Positions 27,119-35,694 of a stretch of DNA of 64,000 nt are shown here, piece by piece. Within the stretch, counting starts at the first letter, position 1, and every line of letters starts with the position of its first letter. The notes under the pieces were generated by a model, which was not told where the DNA came from, made no database searches, and saw only the letters and a program-made list of their open reading frames with translations. Origin of the DNA: an uncultured Desulfobacter sp. (lineage in GTDB: Bacteria; Desulfobacterota; Desulfobacteria; Desulfobacterales; Desulfobacteraceae). The translations under genes were made by a program, and so were the position numbers. Where the stretch lies: positions 1,488,001 to 1,552,000 of the forward strand of contig NZ_OY761440.1 in NCBI RefSeq assembly GCF_963664415.1. The letters are read 5' to 3'.

Positions 27119-30091
27119 ATGAAAAAAAATACTGCTGCCGCTGTAACCCAGACAGTTGATAATTATGATGCTGACACCCTGACACCCCTGCACCCCATAG
27201 AAGATGATTCACGCTCCAAAGAGCTGGACCGGATCATTGTCCGGGGCGCCAAGGAACATAATCTTAAAAATATTGATGTAGAGATCCCCAAAAAAAAGCT
27301 GGTTGTGGTGACGGGGGTCTCCGGGTCGGGCAAATCCAGCCTGGCCTTTGATACCATTTTTGCCGAAGGACAGCGCCGGTATGTGGAGTCCTTGTCCTCT
27401 TATGCCCGGCAGTTCATCGGGCAGATGGAAAAACCGCGCTACGAGACCATCCGGGGGCTCTCGCCTACCATTGCCATTGAACAGAAGGCGGCCTCTAAAA
27501 ACCCACGGTCCACCGTGGGGACCATCACCGAAATTTACGACTACCTGCGGGTGCTCTTTGCCCGGGTGGGAACCCAATACTGCTATAAGTGCGGAAAAAA
27601 GGTAGGCCGGGGACATGCCCAGGCCATGGTCTCCCAAATTATGGATCTGCCTGACGGCTCCAAGATCCTGATTCTGGCACCCATTGTGGAAAACCGCAAA
27701 GGGGAGCACCGGGAGCGCCTTGAAGAGCTCAAAAAAGAGGGCTATGCAAGGGTTCGTGTGGACGGAGTGGTCCAGGATCTTGAAAATGTCCAGACCCTGG
27801 CCCGTAACAAAAAACATCACATTGAGGTGGTCATTGACCGGCTGGTGGTAAAGTCCGACGAGGTATTTGAAAAACGGCTTACCGACTCCGTGGAAGCGGC
27901 CCTGAAACTGGGGGCAGGCCAGCTCATTGTCCACATGATGGGAAGAGAAGACCTGAAAATGAGTGAGGCCCGCTCCTGCTGCGGCATTGCCTATCCCGAA
28001 CTGACCCCCCAGATCTTTTCCTTTAACTCGCCCTTGGGTATGTGTCCTGACTGCAACGGCATCGGCACCCTCTTGGCCATTGACCCGGACAAGGTGGTGC
28101 CGGACACCAATCTGTCCATCCGTGAGGGTGCGGTGGTCCCCTGGAAGAATTATTTCATCAAGAGCCCGCGGTTTAACAATGAAAATTCCTGGGGCAAGGG
28201 CCAGCTTCTGGCCATGGAGGAGCAGTGGGGTATTGATTTTGATATCCCCTGGAAGAAGCTGCCTAAAAAGCATCGGGATCTGCTGCTCTACGGCTCCGGC
28301 AACAAACAGATGACCGTGAACTGGAACTCGTCAAAGATCCAAGGCAGTTTTTCCCGCACCCACGAAGGTCTGATCCACACCCTGATGCGCCGGTACAGAA
28401 ATACCCAGTCCGAGCATCAAAAAAAGTATTATACCAACTTCATGACTGCGGCCATCTGCCCGACATGTAAGGGACGGCGGCTGCGGGATGAGATTCTGCA
28501 TGTCAGGATCAATGAAAAATCCATTATTGATGTCACTGAGATGACCGTGAAAGCGGCCTATAATTTTATCTCTTCCCTTGAGCTGACCGGCAGCAAAAAG
28601 CTTATTGCCACTGAACTGCTCAAAGAGATCCGGAACCGTCTGGGTTTCCTGGTGAACGTCGGCCTGGACTATCTCTCTTTGGACCGGTCCGGCCCAACAT
28701 TGTCCGGCGGTGAATCCCAGCGTATCCGCCTGGCCTCCCAGGTGGGATCTGAATTAACCGGAGTCCTTTACATTCTGGATGAACCTTCCATCGGCCTTCA
28801 CCAGCGGGACAACATCAAACTGCTGTCTACATTGAAGCATCTGCGGGACATCGGCAATACCCTGCTCATTGTGGAGCATGACCAGGAGACCATGGAGGCC
28901 TCGGACTGGATTGTTGACATCGGCCCGGGCGCCGGCCACCTGGGCGGTGAAATTGTGGCCCAGGGCACACCTGAACAGATCCGGAAAAATCCGGTCTCCC
29001 TCACCGGACAATTTTTAAGCGGACGTGAGACCATTACCGTACCTATAGATCGAAGAACACCCAAATCCATGGGCAATAAATGGCTCACCATCCACGGGGC
29101 ATGTGAAAACAACCTGGCCGACATCACGGCTAAAATTCCTGTGGGGCTTTTCACAGCCGTCACCGGGGTGTCCGGGGCGGGTAAATCCACCCTGATCAAC
29201 CAAATCCTGTACCCGGCCCTGGCGGTAAAACTGCACAAATCCCAGATGAGCGTTGGAAAACATAAAAATATTACCGGGCTGTCCCATATTAATAAGGTCA
29301 TCAACATTGACCAGAAACCCATCGGCCGGACCCCGCGCAGTAACCCGGCCACATATACCAAGCTGTTTGACCCCATCCGGGACCTGTTTGCCATGCTGCC
29401 CGAATCCCAATCCCGGGGATATAAAAAAGGACGGTACTCCTTTAATGTCAAAGGCGGCCGGTGCGAGGCCTGCCATGGGGATGGATACATCAAGGTGGAG
29501 ATGCATTTTCTGGCCGACGTGTTTGTGCCCTGTGATGTCTGCCACGGCAAACGGTTCAACAAGTCCACGTTGGAAATCAAATACAAGGATCACTCCATTG
29601 CCGATGTATTGGATCTTTCCGTTGTGCAGGCCAGGGAGTTGTTTGACGCTCATCCCAAGATCACCCGAATTCTGGATACGCTGGTGGATGTGGGGCTCTC
29701 CTATATCAAGCTGGGTCAGGCCGCCACCACCCTGTCCGGCGGCGAGGCCCAGCGGATCAAACTGGCCCGGGAACTTGCCAGGAAAGACACCGGTGACACC
29801 CTTTATATCCTGGATGAGCCCACCACCGGGCTGCACTTCCAAGATATCCGCATGCTCCTTCAGGTACTCCAGCGCCTCACCCATGCCGGAAACACCGTGG
29901 TCATCATTGAGCACAACCTGGATGTGATTAAGACCGCGGACTGGATTCTGGACATCGGGCCCGAGGGCGGCAGCGGCGGGGGCCGAATTGTGGCAGCCGG
30001 TCCGCCGGAGGAGGTGACTAAAAATTCGAGCAGCTACACTGGACGGTACTTGAGCCCCATCCTTAAGCCAGGCAATTACAATCCGGCTTGA
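27119..30091 (+). CDS. uvrA: Excinuclease ABC subunit A
   Basis: A 990-residue UvrA, the damage-recognition ATPase of nucleotide excision repair. Two ABC modules are visible: Walker A GVSGSGKSSLAFDT (about residue 64) with signature LSGGESQRIRLASQ, and Walker A GVSGAGKSTLINQ (about 683) with LSGGEAQRIKLARELA. Zinc-binding Cys pairs appear in CYKCGKK, CPTCKGRR, and CEACHGDGY with CDVCHGKRF. The usual start corresponds to LDRIIVRGAKEHNLKN, so about 35 extra N-terminal residues are present; whether ATG 27119 or a later start is used is unclear. It is a single gene, divergent from the radical SAM gene. Confidence 0.97.
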   Translation: MKKNTAAAVTQTVDNYDADTLTPLHPIEDDSRSKELDRIIVRGAKEHNLKNIDVEIPKKKLVVVTGVSGSGKSSLAFDTIFAEGQRRYVESLSSYARQFIGQMEKPRYETIRGLSPTIAIEQKAASKNPRSTVGTITEIYDYLRVLFARVGTQYCYKCGKKVGRGHAQAMVSQIMDLPDGSKILILAPIVENRKGEHRERLEELKKEGYARVRVDGVVQDLENVQTLARNKKHHIEVVIDRLVVKSDEVFEKRLTDSVEAALKLGAGQLIVHMMGREDLKMSEARSCCGIAYPELTPQIFSFNSPLGMCPDCNGIGTLLAIDPDKVVPDTNLSIREGAVVPWKNYFIKSPRFNNENSWGKGQLLAMEEQWGIDFDIPWKKLPKKHRDLLLYGSGNKQMTVNWNSSKIQGSFSRTHEGLIHTLMRRYRNTQSEHQKKYYTNFMTAAICPTCKGRRLRDEILHVRINEKSIIDVTEMTVKAAYNFISSLELTGSKKLIATELLKEIRNRLGFLVNVGLDYLSLDRSGPTLSGGESQRIRLASQVGSELTGVLYILDEPSIGLHQRDNIKLLSTLKHLRDIGNTLLIVEHDQETMEASDWIVDIGPGAGHLGGEIVAQGTPEQIRKNPVSLTGQFLSGRETITVPIDRRTPKSMGNKWLTIHGACENNLADITAKIPVGLFTAVTGVSGAGKSTLINQILYPALAVKLHKSQMSVGKHKNITGLSHINKVINIDQKPIGRTPRSNPATYTKLFDPIRDLFAMLPESQSRGYKKGRYSFNVKGGRCEACHGDGYIKVEMHFLADVFVPCDVCHGKRFNKSTLEIKYKDHSIADVLDLSVVQARELFDAHPKITRILDTLVDVGLSYIKLGQAATTLSGGEAQRIKLARELARKDTGDTLYILDEPTTGLHFQDIRMLLQVLQRLTHAGNTVVIIEHNLDVIKTADWILDIGPEGGSGGGRIVAAGPPEEVTKNSSSYTGRYLSPILKPGNYNPA

Positions 30092-30098
30092 CAAATTA

Positions 30099-30184
30099 CG
30101 TATTTTGCACCTTTACAACGACAATGAATGAAATTTTTGTAACTTTATTTCATCGAAACAACACGCAAAATACGAATAAACATG
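30099..30184. promoter_or_regulatory. Paired inverted repeats upstream of a sigma-54 promoter
   Basis: CGTATTTTGC (30099-30108) and GCAAAATACG (30175-30184) are exact inverted 10-mers about 76 bp apart, ending 23 bases before a sigma-54 promoter. Position and symmetry suit binding sites for an enhancer-binding activator; the identity of the activator is unknown. Confidence 0.4.
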
Positions 30185-30206
30185 TTAAAACAGATAGTTA
30201 GATATT

Positions 30207-30222
30207 TGGCACATCCTTTGCT
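30207..30222 (+). promoter_or_regulatory. Sigma-54 promoter 1
   Basis: TGGCACATCCTTTGCT matches the -24/-12 consensus (TGGCAC-N5-TTGC), with exactly 10 bases between the invariant GG and GC. Predicted transcription start is near 30233. Confidence 0.8.
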
Positions 30223-30232
30223 ATACCTAAAA

Positions 30233-30490
30233 TAAAGGACATGTATGACAAAGGGCGAGACTACCCCCTGAAACCACTGCATACTCCACCTGTCCTTGTC
30301 TCATCACCACCATCATCACCTCCCTGTGCCGGAATAAAAAATTCCGGCACAGGGCCTCACCACTACTTGGTGATTTAAAAAAGGAAAAGAATTGTGGACA
30401 GACAACAGCATTTATAATCCTGTCTGTCAGACCGATTCAAACTCAAATGTCCTGGGAATTAATAATTCCCAGGACATTTGAGTTTTTGTT
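30233..30490 (+). ncRNA. Candidate sigma-54-dependent small RNA (or 45-codon mRNA)
   Basis: The predicted transcript of about 255 bases runs from sigma-54 promoter 1 to a very strong terminator. It contains a perfect 14-bp stem with a five-A loop (30322-30335 and 30341-30354), an outer ATCACCA/TGGTGAT pairing, and a GACAGAC/GTCTGTC pair. An alternative reading is a 45-codon Pro/Ser-rich frame, ATG 30241 to TAA 30378, starting MYDKGRDYPLKPLHTPP with AAAGGA before it. Because its coding stretch includes the palindrome and has no family resemblance, I favour an RNA role, but the peptide is not excluded. Confidence 0.45.
30439..30490 (+). terminator. Strong intrinsic terminator, 22-bp perfect stem
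   Basis: The arms 30439-30460 and 30464-30485 are perfectly complementary over 22 bp with a 3-base loop (AAACTCAAATGTCCTGGG in the left arm) and run into TTTTTGTTT. It closes the candidate small RNA and separates it from the glycosyltransferase promoter. Confidence 0.85.
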
Positions 30491-30666
30491 TCAAGTTGTC
30501 TACGGGAGTGGACTAAAGCAGAACCAAGCCCGGATGCCAACAAAGCTCTATTCCGAAGTTGCAAACATGAAAAATTCGTTCCCAAGGATGAAATTTTAGT
30601 AACCCGTCTCTATCTTAATATTTTTCACTATTATAATTTTTTATTTAAATTCAGCATATTACACAA

Positions 30667-30682
30667 TGGCACACCCTTTGCT
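30667..30682 (+). promoter_or_regulatory. Sigma-54 promoter 2, for the glycosyltransferase
   Basis: TGGCACACCCTTTGCT again has perfect GG-N10-GC spacing and differs from promoter 1 at one base. It lies 74 bases before the glycosyltransferase start, which has AAAGGAGAGG upstream. Confidence 0.82.
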
Positions 30683-30755
30683 CTATTGTGGGCTACATCA
30701 CAGCATGTGATTTTGCTCTGCTGATGATGAATTTTAATAAAGGAGAGGTAAATTT

Positions 30756-32138
30756 ATGGTAACGTCCCAAAAAAAAATCGGAAATAGAAAAAAAGTTGCA
30801 GCCCTTGCCTGTATTCTGTCAGTTGTCGCAGCGGCATGTCTGTATGGCACCGGCGGCTCATCCGGTTCCCAATTTCTTAGAGGAATGCCATGGGGAGGTA
30901 CCTTGGTCGTCCTATTTTCCGTTCTTTGCTCTCTGGCCATGGCAGAGCTGGTATGGAGAATCATCCTGGTACTGAGATACAAGCCAATGACAAGTGTGTC
31001 CGATGATCAACTGCCGACCTGTACAATCGTAGTTCCCGCTTACAATGAAGGTCATCAGGTATATGATACCCTTAAAAGCCTTGCAGCCAGCAACTATCCC
31101 AAAGAAAAAATTCAATTGATAGCCGTGGATGACGGCAGTGCGGACGACACATGGCAATGGATTAAACGGGCCAAAAGAAAGCTTACTTTACCGGTTCTGA
31201 CCATACGCCAGCCCAAGAACCAGGGAAAACGCCAAGCCCTCTATGACGGATTTAAAAAAAGTTCAGGCAAGGTACTGGTAACCGTAGACAGTGATTCTAT
31301 AGTGGAAGCCGACACCCTTAGAAATCTGGTAACGCCTTTCTCAAATCCCCGGGTCGGCGCTGTTGCCGGTAATGTTCGGGTGCTCAATCAAACCCAGGGT
31401 ATTATCCCCCGTATGGTAGACATTGCATTTGTGTTCAGCTTTGATTTCATGCGTGCCAGCCAAAGCATGTATCGCACGGTGACCTGTACGCCCGGAGCCC
31501 TGTCTGCTTACCGTAAATCTGCGGTCATGAATGTACTTGATAAGTGGCGGAATCAAACTTTTCTTGGGCGACCCGCCAATATCGGCGAGGACCGCGCAAT
31601 GACAAACATGATTCTTCGCCAGGGATATCATGTGGTATTTCAGCAGAATGCCAGGGTCTTTACCGAAGTCCCGGTGGCTTATTCCCAGCTTTGTAAAATG
31701 TACTTAAGATGGGCCCGAAGCAATGTGCGTGAAACCATTGCCATGACAGCCTTTATCTTTACGCGGTTTCGCCAAGACTCAATGCTTGGGGCGCGGATCA
31801 CTCTGGTTTCCGACGTGCTTAAACTTACCGTAGCCCAGATTTTTTTCTTGATCTCCTGGGGATTGATTCTATGGCATCCGGCCATATTCGGAAGTAAAAC
31901 CATTATCGGTATTGTGCTGGGTTCCAGCCTGTCCGCTACAATCTACGCCTGGAAATTCGGCAGGATCTCTTCAATACTTGCATTTGCTTATGGATTTTTC
32001 TTTTTCATCGGCTTGACCTGGATCAAGCCCTATGCCCTGTTTACTCCTCATAATTCCCATTGGCTGACTCGAGCCTGTCCAAAGGTCAATCCGGACACGG
32101 ACATTCACCAGCAAATGAACGCCCGGCAGTTGACCTGA
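30756..32138 (+). CDS. Family 2 glycosyltransferase, hyaluronan-synthase-like
   Basis: A 460-residue inner-membrane processive glycosyltransferase. Two N-terminal membrane helices (about 15-33 and 46-70) precede the GT-A domain: TIVVPAYNEGHQV, VDDGSADDTW, VTVDSDSIV (the DxD site) and GEDRAMTNMI. The YLRWARSNVRE segment fits the RxxRW-like polymer-binding motif of NodC/HasA-type enzymes. Three or four C-terminal helices follow. It should polymerise a sugar nucleotide at the membrane and export the chain, so an exopolysaccharide role is likely; the sugar is unknown. Sigma-54 control suggests synthesis under a specific stress or nutrient state. Confidence 0.88.
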   Translation: MVTSQKKIGNRKKVAALACILSVVAAACLYGTGGSSGSQFLRGMPWGGTLVVLFSVLCSLAMAELVWRIILVLRYKPMTSVSDDQLPTCTIVVPAYNEGHQVYDTLKSLAASNYPKEKIQLIAVDDGSADDTWQWIKRAKRKLTLPVLTIRQPKNQGKRQALYDGFKKSSGKVLVTVDSDSIVEADTLRNLVTPFSNPRVGAVAGNVRVLNQTQGIIPRMVDIAFVFSFDFMRASQSMYRTVTCTPGALSAYRKSAVMNVLDKWRNQTFLGRPANIGEDRAMTNMILRQGYHVVFQQNARVFTEVPVAYSQLCKMYLRWARSNVRETIAMTAFIFTRFRQDSMLGARITLVSDVLKLTVAQIFFLISWGLILWHPAIFGSKTIIGIVLGSSLSATIYAWKFGRISSILAFAYGFFFFIGLTWIKPYALFTPHNSHWLTRACPKVNPDTDIHQQMNARQLT

Positions 32139-32240
32139 TCCCCTCTCTAACGTTCTCTTCTATACCTAAGCCCTCCTTGTGTTTTTTCTTGCTTCACGGC
32201 GCACTGTTCCGGTGCTGCCGTGCCTTCCTAACTTTAAGTT

Positions 32241-32340
32241 AATTTGTCCAACTTCGGCGTTGAAAAAAATTTTTAATCCTCAAAATATATTGTATATTCC
32301 TCCGGTTAAAAATTGTTTCCGCCTTGAAGTTGAACAAATT
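32241..32340. repeat. 100-bp imperfect palindrome (element D)
   Basis: AATTTGTCCAACTTCGGCG at the left pairs with the right arm, whose reverse complement reads AATTTGTTCAACTTCAAGGC. Pairing continues inward through A/T-rich text. It sits between convergent genes and could terminate both. The left arm has CTTCGGCG where the right has CTTCAAGGCG, the same asymmetry as in the repeats at 36.6, 44.7 and 53.1 kb. Confidence 0.7.
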
Positions 32341-32405
32341 CCCTAAAAACTGGATTATCGAATGATATGATAAAAAAATTGAGAATTATTTAACGCCGGT
32401 CGAAT

Positions 32406-33875
32406 TCATTTTTTCAAGAGATGGTATAGTCTTTGGTTAAATGCACCAATGCGTTTTCGATTTTCTTTTATCTGTTTTGATAAAAGCAGATAAAAATTCT
32501 GTCGTATTAAAGGTTTCGGGTGGTGAGTGAACAACGCAACCGTTTTTTGGGGAAAGAGGTCTTTTACGGCTTCATATCCGCTTTCTAAAATAACAGGGGT
32601 GTAATCAATTTCTCCTGAAATCAGTTTTTTGAAATTGGTGTCTTCATTTTCTGCTGTTTGTGATGAAAGCCGTCCTGAAAAAACTGCAGCATCAAAAAGA
32701 TCTTCATAAAGCATTCCTTCAACGATTCCTGCCTTGTAGCGACCCAGATCGTCAAGTTGCTGCCAGTCAAATTTTTTTGATTTCAGATGAAAAAAAACAA
32801 TGTCCGCGGTGATGAGGGGGATGCTGAAATAAAAATAATCATTTCGGTTTTTGGTTTTTCTCCAGAGAATCGTGCCGTCAACCAGCCCGTCCTTTGCCAT
32901 ATTAAACGCAGTGAGCCTCGATCGAAAAATAAATGAGACCTGGTAGTTTTCCAGTGCAAAGGCCCGGGTCACGATGCCCGATACCTTGCTGGAAAAAGAG
33001 GCGGCTATATTTCGGGAAGATTTTTGAGATGGCTGAAAACCTGTACTGATCGTAATTTTTTGGGCTGGACCGAACACCTCTTTCTGAGCCATGAGAACAT
33101 ATTGGTCAATTATATGTTCTTGTTTCATCTGTTTCAGTATGGATGCCAGGGGTTTTGCCAGGTGGGCATATTTTTTGTTCAGATAGGGATAAAGGAGTAG
33201 GGTCCCTAATGAACCGGTATTGTATATAATTTTATGTCTGAACTCCTCTTCTTTGAGAATGCTGTCAATGGCACCTGAGACTCCCAGAAATATCCCGATT
33301 CTGTTCGATACAAGCATCCGCAGGCCCTGGGTATAATTCAATGCGCCATAGAAGGTTTGGGAATTTGAACGATACTGTCGAACCATGCGGTCAAGATAGA
33401 CACTACCTTTGCTGAACCCGATAACACTGTTTTCATTTTTTTTTAAGTCCTGCCACCCATCAACCTGGATACCAGGACTCATGGAATACACACAGATATG
33501 ACTTTCCCAGATGGGTTCTTTTACCTGTATTAGATTGGGATATTTTTTCTGCAACGCCTGGGGCATCTGGGCCCTTGCACATTCTCCAGCGATCCTTCCA
33601 GCATTGGATTCCGCAAGGGAGCGCTTCAACGGATACAGATTGTAGGCAAATGTATAACCCAGTCTGGAAAAAGCGTCTTTATAAAATAGCTCCATTGCCC
33701 GGTTACACATATCGCACCCAAGATTATGCATCGCAAAGACAATGGGTTCTCTGTCGATATGTTCTAAGGGGCGGTGAGCCAGGTCATTTTCCAGTGCTGC
33801 TGAGTCGCCGACAGGGATAAACAGTGAACAGACAATACTGATCCACAGTATAAAAACTGTTTTTTTAATGGCCAT
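32406..33875 (-). CDS. Tandem periplasmic solute-binding-like protein
   Basis: A 489-residue exported protein with a Sec signal peptide (about residues 1-27). It appears to hold two consecutive SBP_bac_3-like halves: one around residues 40-275, the other from about 285 to the end, with typical segments such as VDGWQDLKKNENSVIGFSKG, IGIFLGVSGAIDSILKEE, and later DDLGRYKAGIVEG. A CDMC motif at Cys54-Cys57 in the first half could form a disulfide or bind metal. There is no transporter or signalling gene beside it. It may be a stand-alone sensor or scavenger. Family call is moderate; ligand unknown. Confidence 0.65.
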   Translation of the reverse strand: MAIKKTVFILWISIVCSLFIPVGDSAALENDLAHRPLEHIDREPIVFAMHNLGCDMCNRAMELFYKDAFSRLGYTFAYNLYPLKRSLAESNAGRIAGECARAQMPQALQKKYPNLIQVKEPIWESHICVYSMSPGIQVDGWQDLKKNENSVIGFSKGSVYLDRMVRQYRSNSQTFYGALNYTQGLRMLVSNRIGIFLGVSGAIDSILKEEEFRHKIIYNTGSLGTLLLYPYLNKKYAHLAKPLASILKQMKQEHIIDQYVLMAQKEVFGPAQKITISTGFQPSQKSSRNIAASFSSKVSGIVTRAFALENYQVSFIFRSRLTAFNMAKDGLVDGTILWRKTKNRNDYFYFSIPLITADIVFFHLKSKKFDWQQLDDLGRYKAGIVEGMLYEDLFDAAVFSGRLSSQTAENEDTNFKKLISGEIDYTPVILESGYEAVKDLFPQKTVALFTHHPKPLIRQNFYLLLSKQIKENRKRIGAFNQRLYHLLKK

Positions 33876-33931
33876 TCTTTTATTGAGAACCTTTTAGCGC
33901 CTCTTGTTTACAAATTAAAGGCCGGGATATG

Positions 33932-34699
33932 TCACAATGCCCGGCTGATTATTTTAAGACCATCCAGGGTCAGGGCCAAGTCCACGGATTCAATAACATT
34001 GGATACGTCGGCAATGAGCGGGGCAAGCCCGCCCGTAGCAATGATCATAGGCGTGGTTTTCATCTCCTGTTTCATCCGCTCCACCATGCCGTCCACCATG
34101 GCGGCGTTACCGAAAATGATGCCGGACTTGATGCTTTCAATGGTGTCGTCACCGATTACCCTTTCCGGGGCTTTGAGCATTTCCACCCGGGGCAGGCGTG
34201 AGGCCCTCTGGAATAGGGCTTCTGATGAGATGACCACACCAGGGCAGATGGCACCGCCTAAATATTCGCCTTTTTCTGATATGGCGTCAAAGGTGGTGGC
34301 TGTACCGAAATCAATGACGATCAGTGCTTTTTTATATTTTTCATAGGCGGCCACAGCATTGACAATACGATCAGCGCCGACCTCGTTGGGGTTGGAATAG
34401 AGAATGGGCATTAGTCCTTTTACGGATGCCGCGTTGATCCATAATGGCGTAATCTTCAGATAACGCTCGCAAAACGCGTTTAAGATTCTCACGGACGACG
34501 GTACCACAGAGGATATGACGACCTTTGTGATGTCAGTGAGTTGGATGCGTTTGTCGGCAAAAAGTGCCCGGGCCAGGATATTGAATTCATCGGCCGTGGT
34601 TTCCCGGATGGTTCTGATACGCCAGTCCTGCTTCAGTGATTCGTTTTCGTAAACACCGATCACCGTATTGGTATTGCCCACATCAATTACCAGCAGCAT
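33932..34699 (-). CDS. coaX: Type III pantothenate kinase
   Basis: A 255-residue cytosolic kinase for the first step of coenzyme A synthesis. The ASKHA-fold phosphate loops are clear: MLLVIDVGNTNTVIGVYE at the N-terminus and IVIDFGTATTFDAISE near 130, with the pantothenate-site region NPNEVGADRIVNAVAAYEKY and the GAICPGVVISSEALF stretch between and after. Length is normal. The start lies 32 bases after the ybbR stop, making it the last gene of the tilS-ftsH-folP-ybbR-coaX run. Confidence 0.95.
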   Translation of the reverse strand: MLLVIDVGNTNTVIGVYENESLKQDWRIRTIRETTADEFNILARALFADKRIQLTDITKVVISSVVPSSVRILNAFCERYLKITPLWINAASVKGLMPILYSNPNEVGADRIVNAVAAYEKYKKALIVIDFGTATTFDAISEKGEYLGGAICPGVVISSEALFQRASRLPRVEMLKAPERVIGDDTIESIKSGIIFGNAAMVDGMVERMKQEMKTTPMIIATGGLAPLIADVSNVIESVDLALTLDGLKIISRAL

Positions 34700-34731
34700 G
34701 TTTTCTCCTTTGGAATCCCCAATGTTGGGGT

Positions 34732-35694
34732 CTATTCAATTTTAACGGTAAATACCCGGGGTGAGGCATTGATCATAACCAGATCCACGGGGATGTCAAT
34801 ACAGGCGTGGCGGGCATATACCCCGGGTTTCAGCCCTTCAAGATCCATGAACGCATGAATCTTGTCAGTCAGGGTGGTGGTATTTAATTTTTTTTGGGGC
34901 CCTTTAAGATCAATGGAGATGGTTGACGGTTCAATGCTGACTTTTTTCCCGGGCCGGTTTTGAATCTCTATTGGAATCTGTTCAATGGTCCGGGTACCAA
35001 TAAGAGGCTGAACCTGCACGGACACCACAAATATGGACTGGGCAACCGTGAAAAGCTTGGGTTGCTTTAGATCTAAGGGAACTTCTTTTTTAAAATTTTC
35101 ATGGGCATTGGCCAGGTCCACGGGTTTGGTGGAAAGCTCTTTGATTCCGTTGATCAGAGATTTTGCACCGGTCAGGGCCACAGTGGCAGGCTCACACACC
35201 GGTGAAAAAGCCATGTAGCCCTTGGCCGTTTCTCCAATATATGGAACCTTCATCTTGAATACCCGGGTTACTTTTTTTTCCAGGCGGATATTTAGATATG
35301 AGGGCGTGATATTGACGATGGAAACAGAACGCCCCAGAGGAATCCGGGTTTTGTCCACAGGCAGCAGATAACGGCCGGGTTCTATGGCATCAGTGCCGCC
35401 AGCCGGGTCAAAGGCCAGGTCCGTATAAATGTCCGCAGGATAGACCAGACTTTTTTTTGATAGTTTTTCAATGAGTTTGGGCCGGCATTTGATCCTGACT
35501 TCGATTTTGGCCGTGTGAAAATTGGTCAAAATCATATCATCGGGAACATTGGCATAATCCACAGGCAGCAGCAAATTTGTTTCCCTGGGATCCTGGGTGC
35601 AGGCGGTGACAATAATAATCGTTATGACCGCAGCCGCCACAGCCATTGGGGCGGCTATGCGGAAAAGTGAAGATATCTGCCGGCGCTTAAGCAT
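34732..35694 (-). CDS. ybbR: YbbR-domain protein (CdaR-like)
   Basis: A 320-residue membrane-anchored protein with repeated YbbR beta domains (for example LPVDYANVPDDMILTN near 45, then LLPVDKTRIPLGRSVSIVNI and later repeats). A hydrophobic helix at about residues 12-30 ends in VTAC, which could be either a simple anchor or a lipobox. I prefer ATG 35694, which overlaps the folP stop by 8 bases, to the upstream ATG at 35745. In many bacteria this protein is encoded next to the diadenylate cyclase cdaA and regulates it; no cdaA is present between folP and this gene. Confidence 0.82.
   Translation of the reverse strand: MLKRRQISSLFRIAAPMAVAAAVITIIIVTACTQDPRETNLLLPVDYANVPDDMILTNFHTAKIEVRIKCRPKLIEKLSKKSLVYPADIYTDLAFDPAGGTDAIEPGRYLLPVDKTRIPLGRSVSIVNITPSYLNIRLEKKVTRVFKMKVPYIGETAKGYMAFSPVCEPATVALTGAKSLINGIKELSTKPVDLANAHENFKKEVPLDLKQPKLFTVAQSIFVVSVQVQPLIGTRTIEQIPIEIQNRPGKKVSIEPSTISIDLKGPQKKLNTTTLTDKIHAFMDLEGLKPGVYARHACIDIPVDLVMINASPRVFTVKIE

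Noticed and set aside
27209..28273. Long minus-strand frame (354 codons) opposite uvrA, and another at 29015-30094 (359 codons)
   Set aside because: Both lie wholly antisense to uvrA, show no family motifs and have low-complexity His/Gly/Pro-rich text typical of shadows of GC-rich genes.
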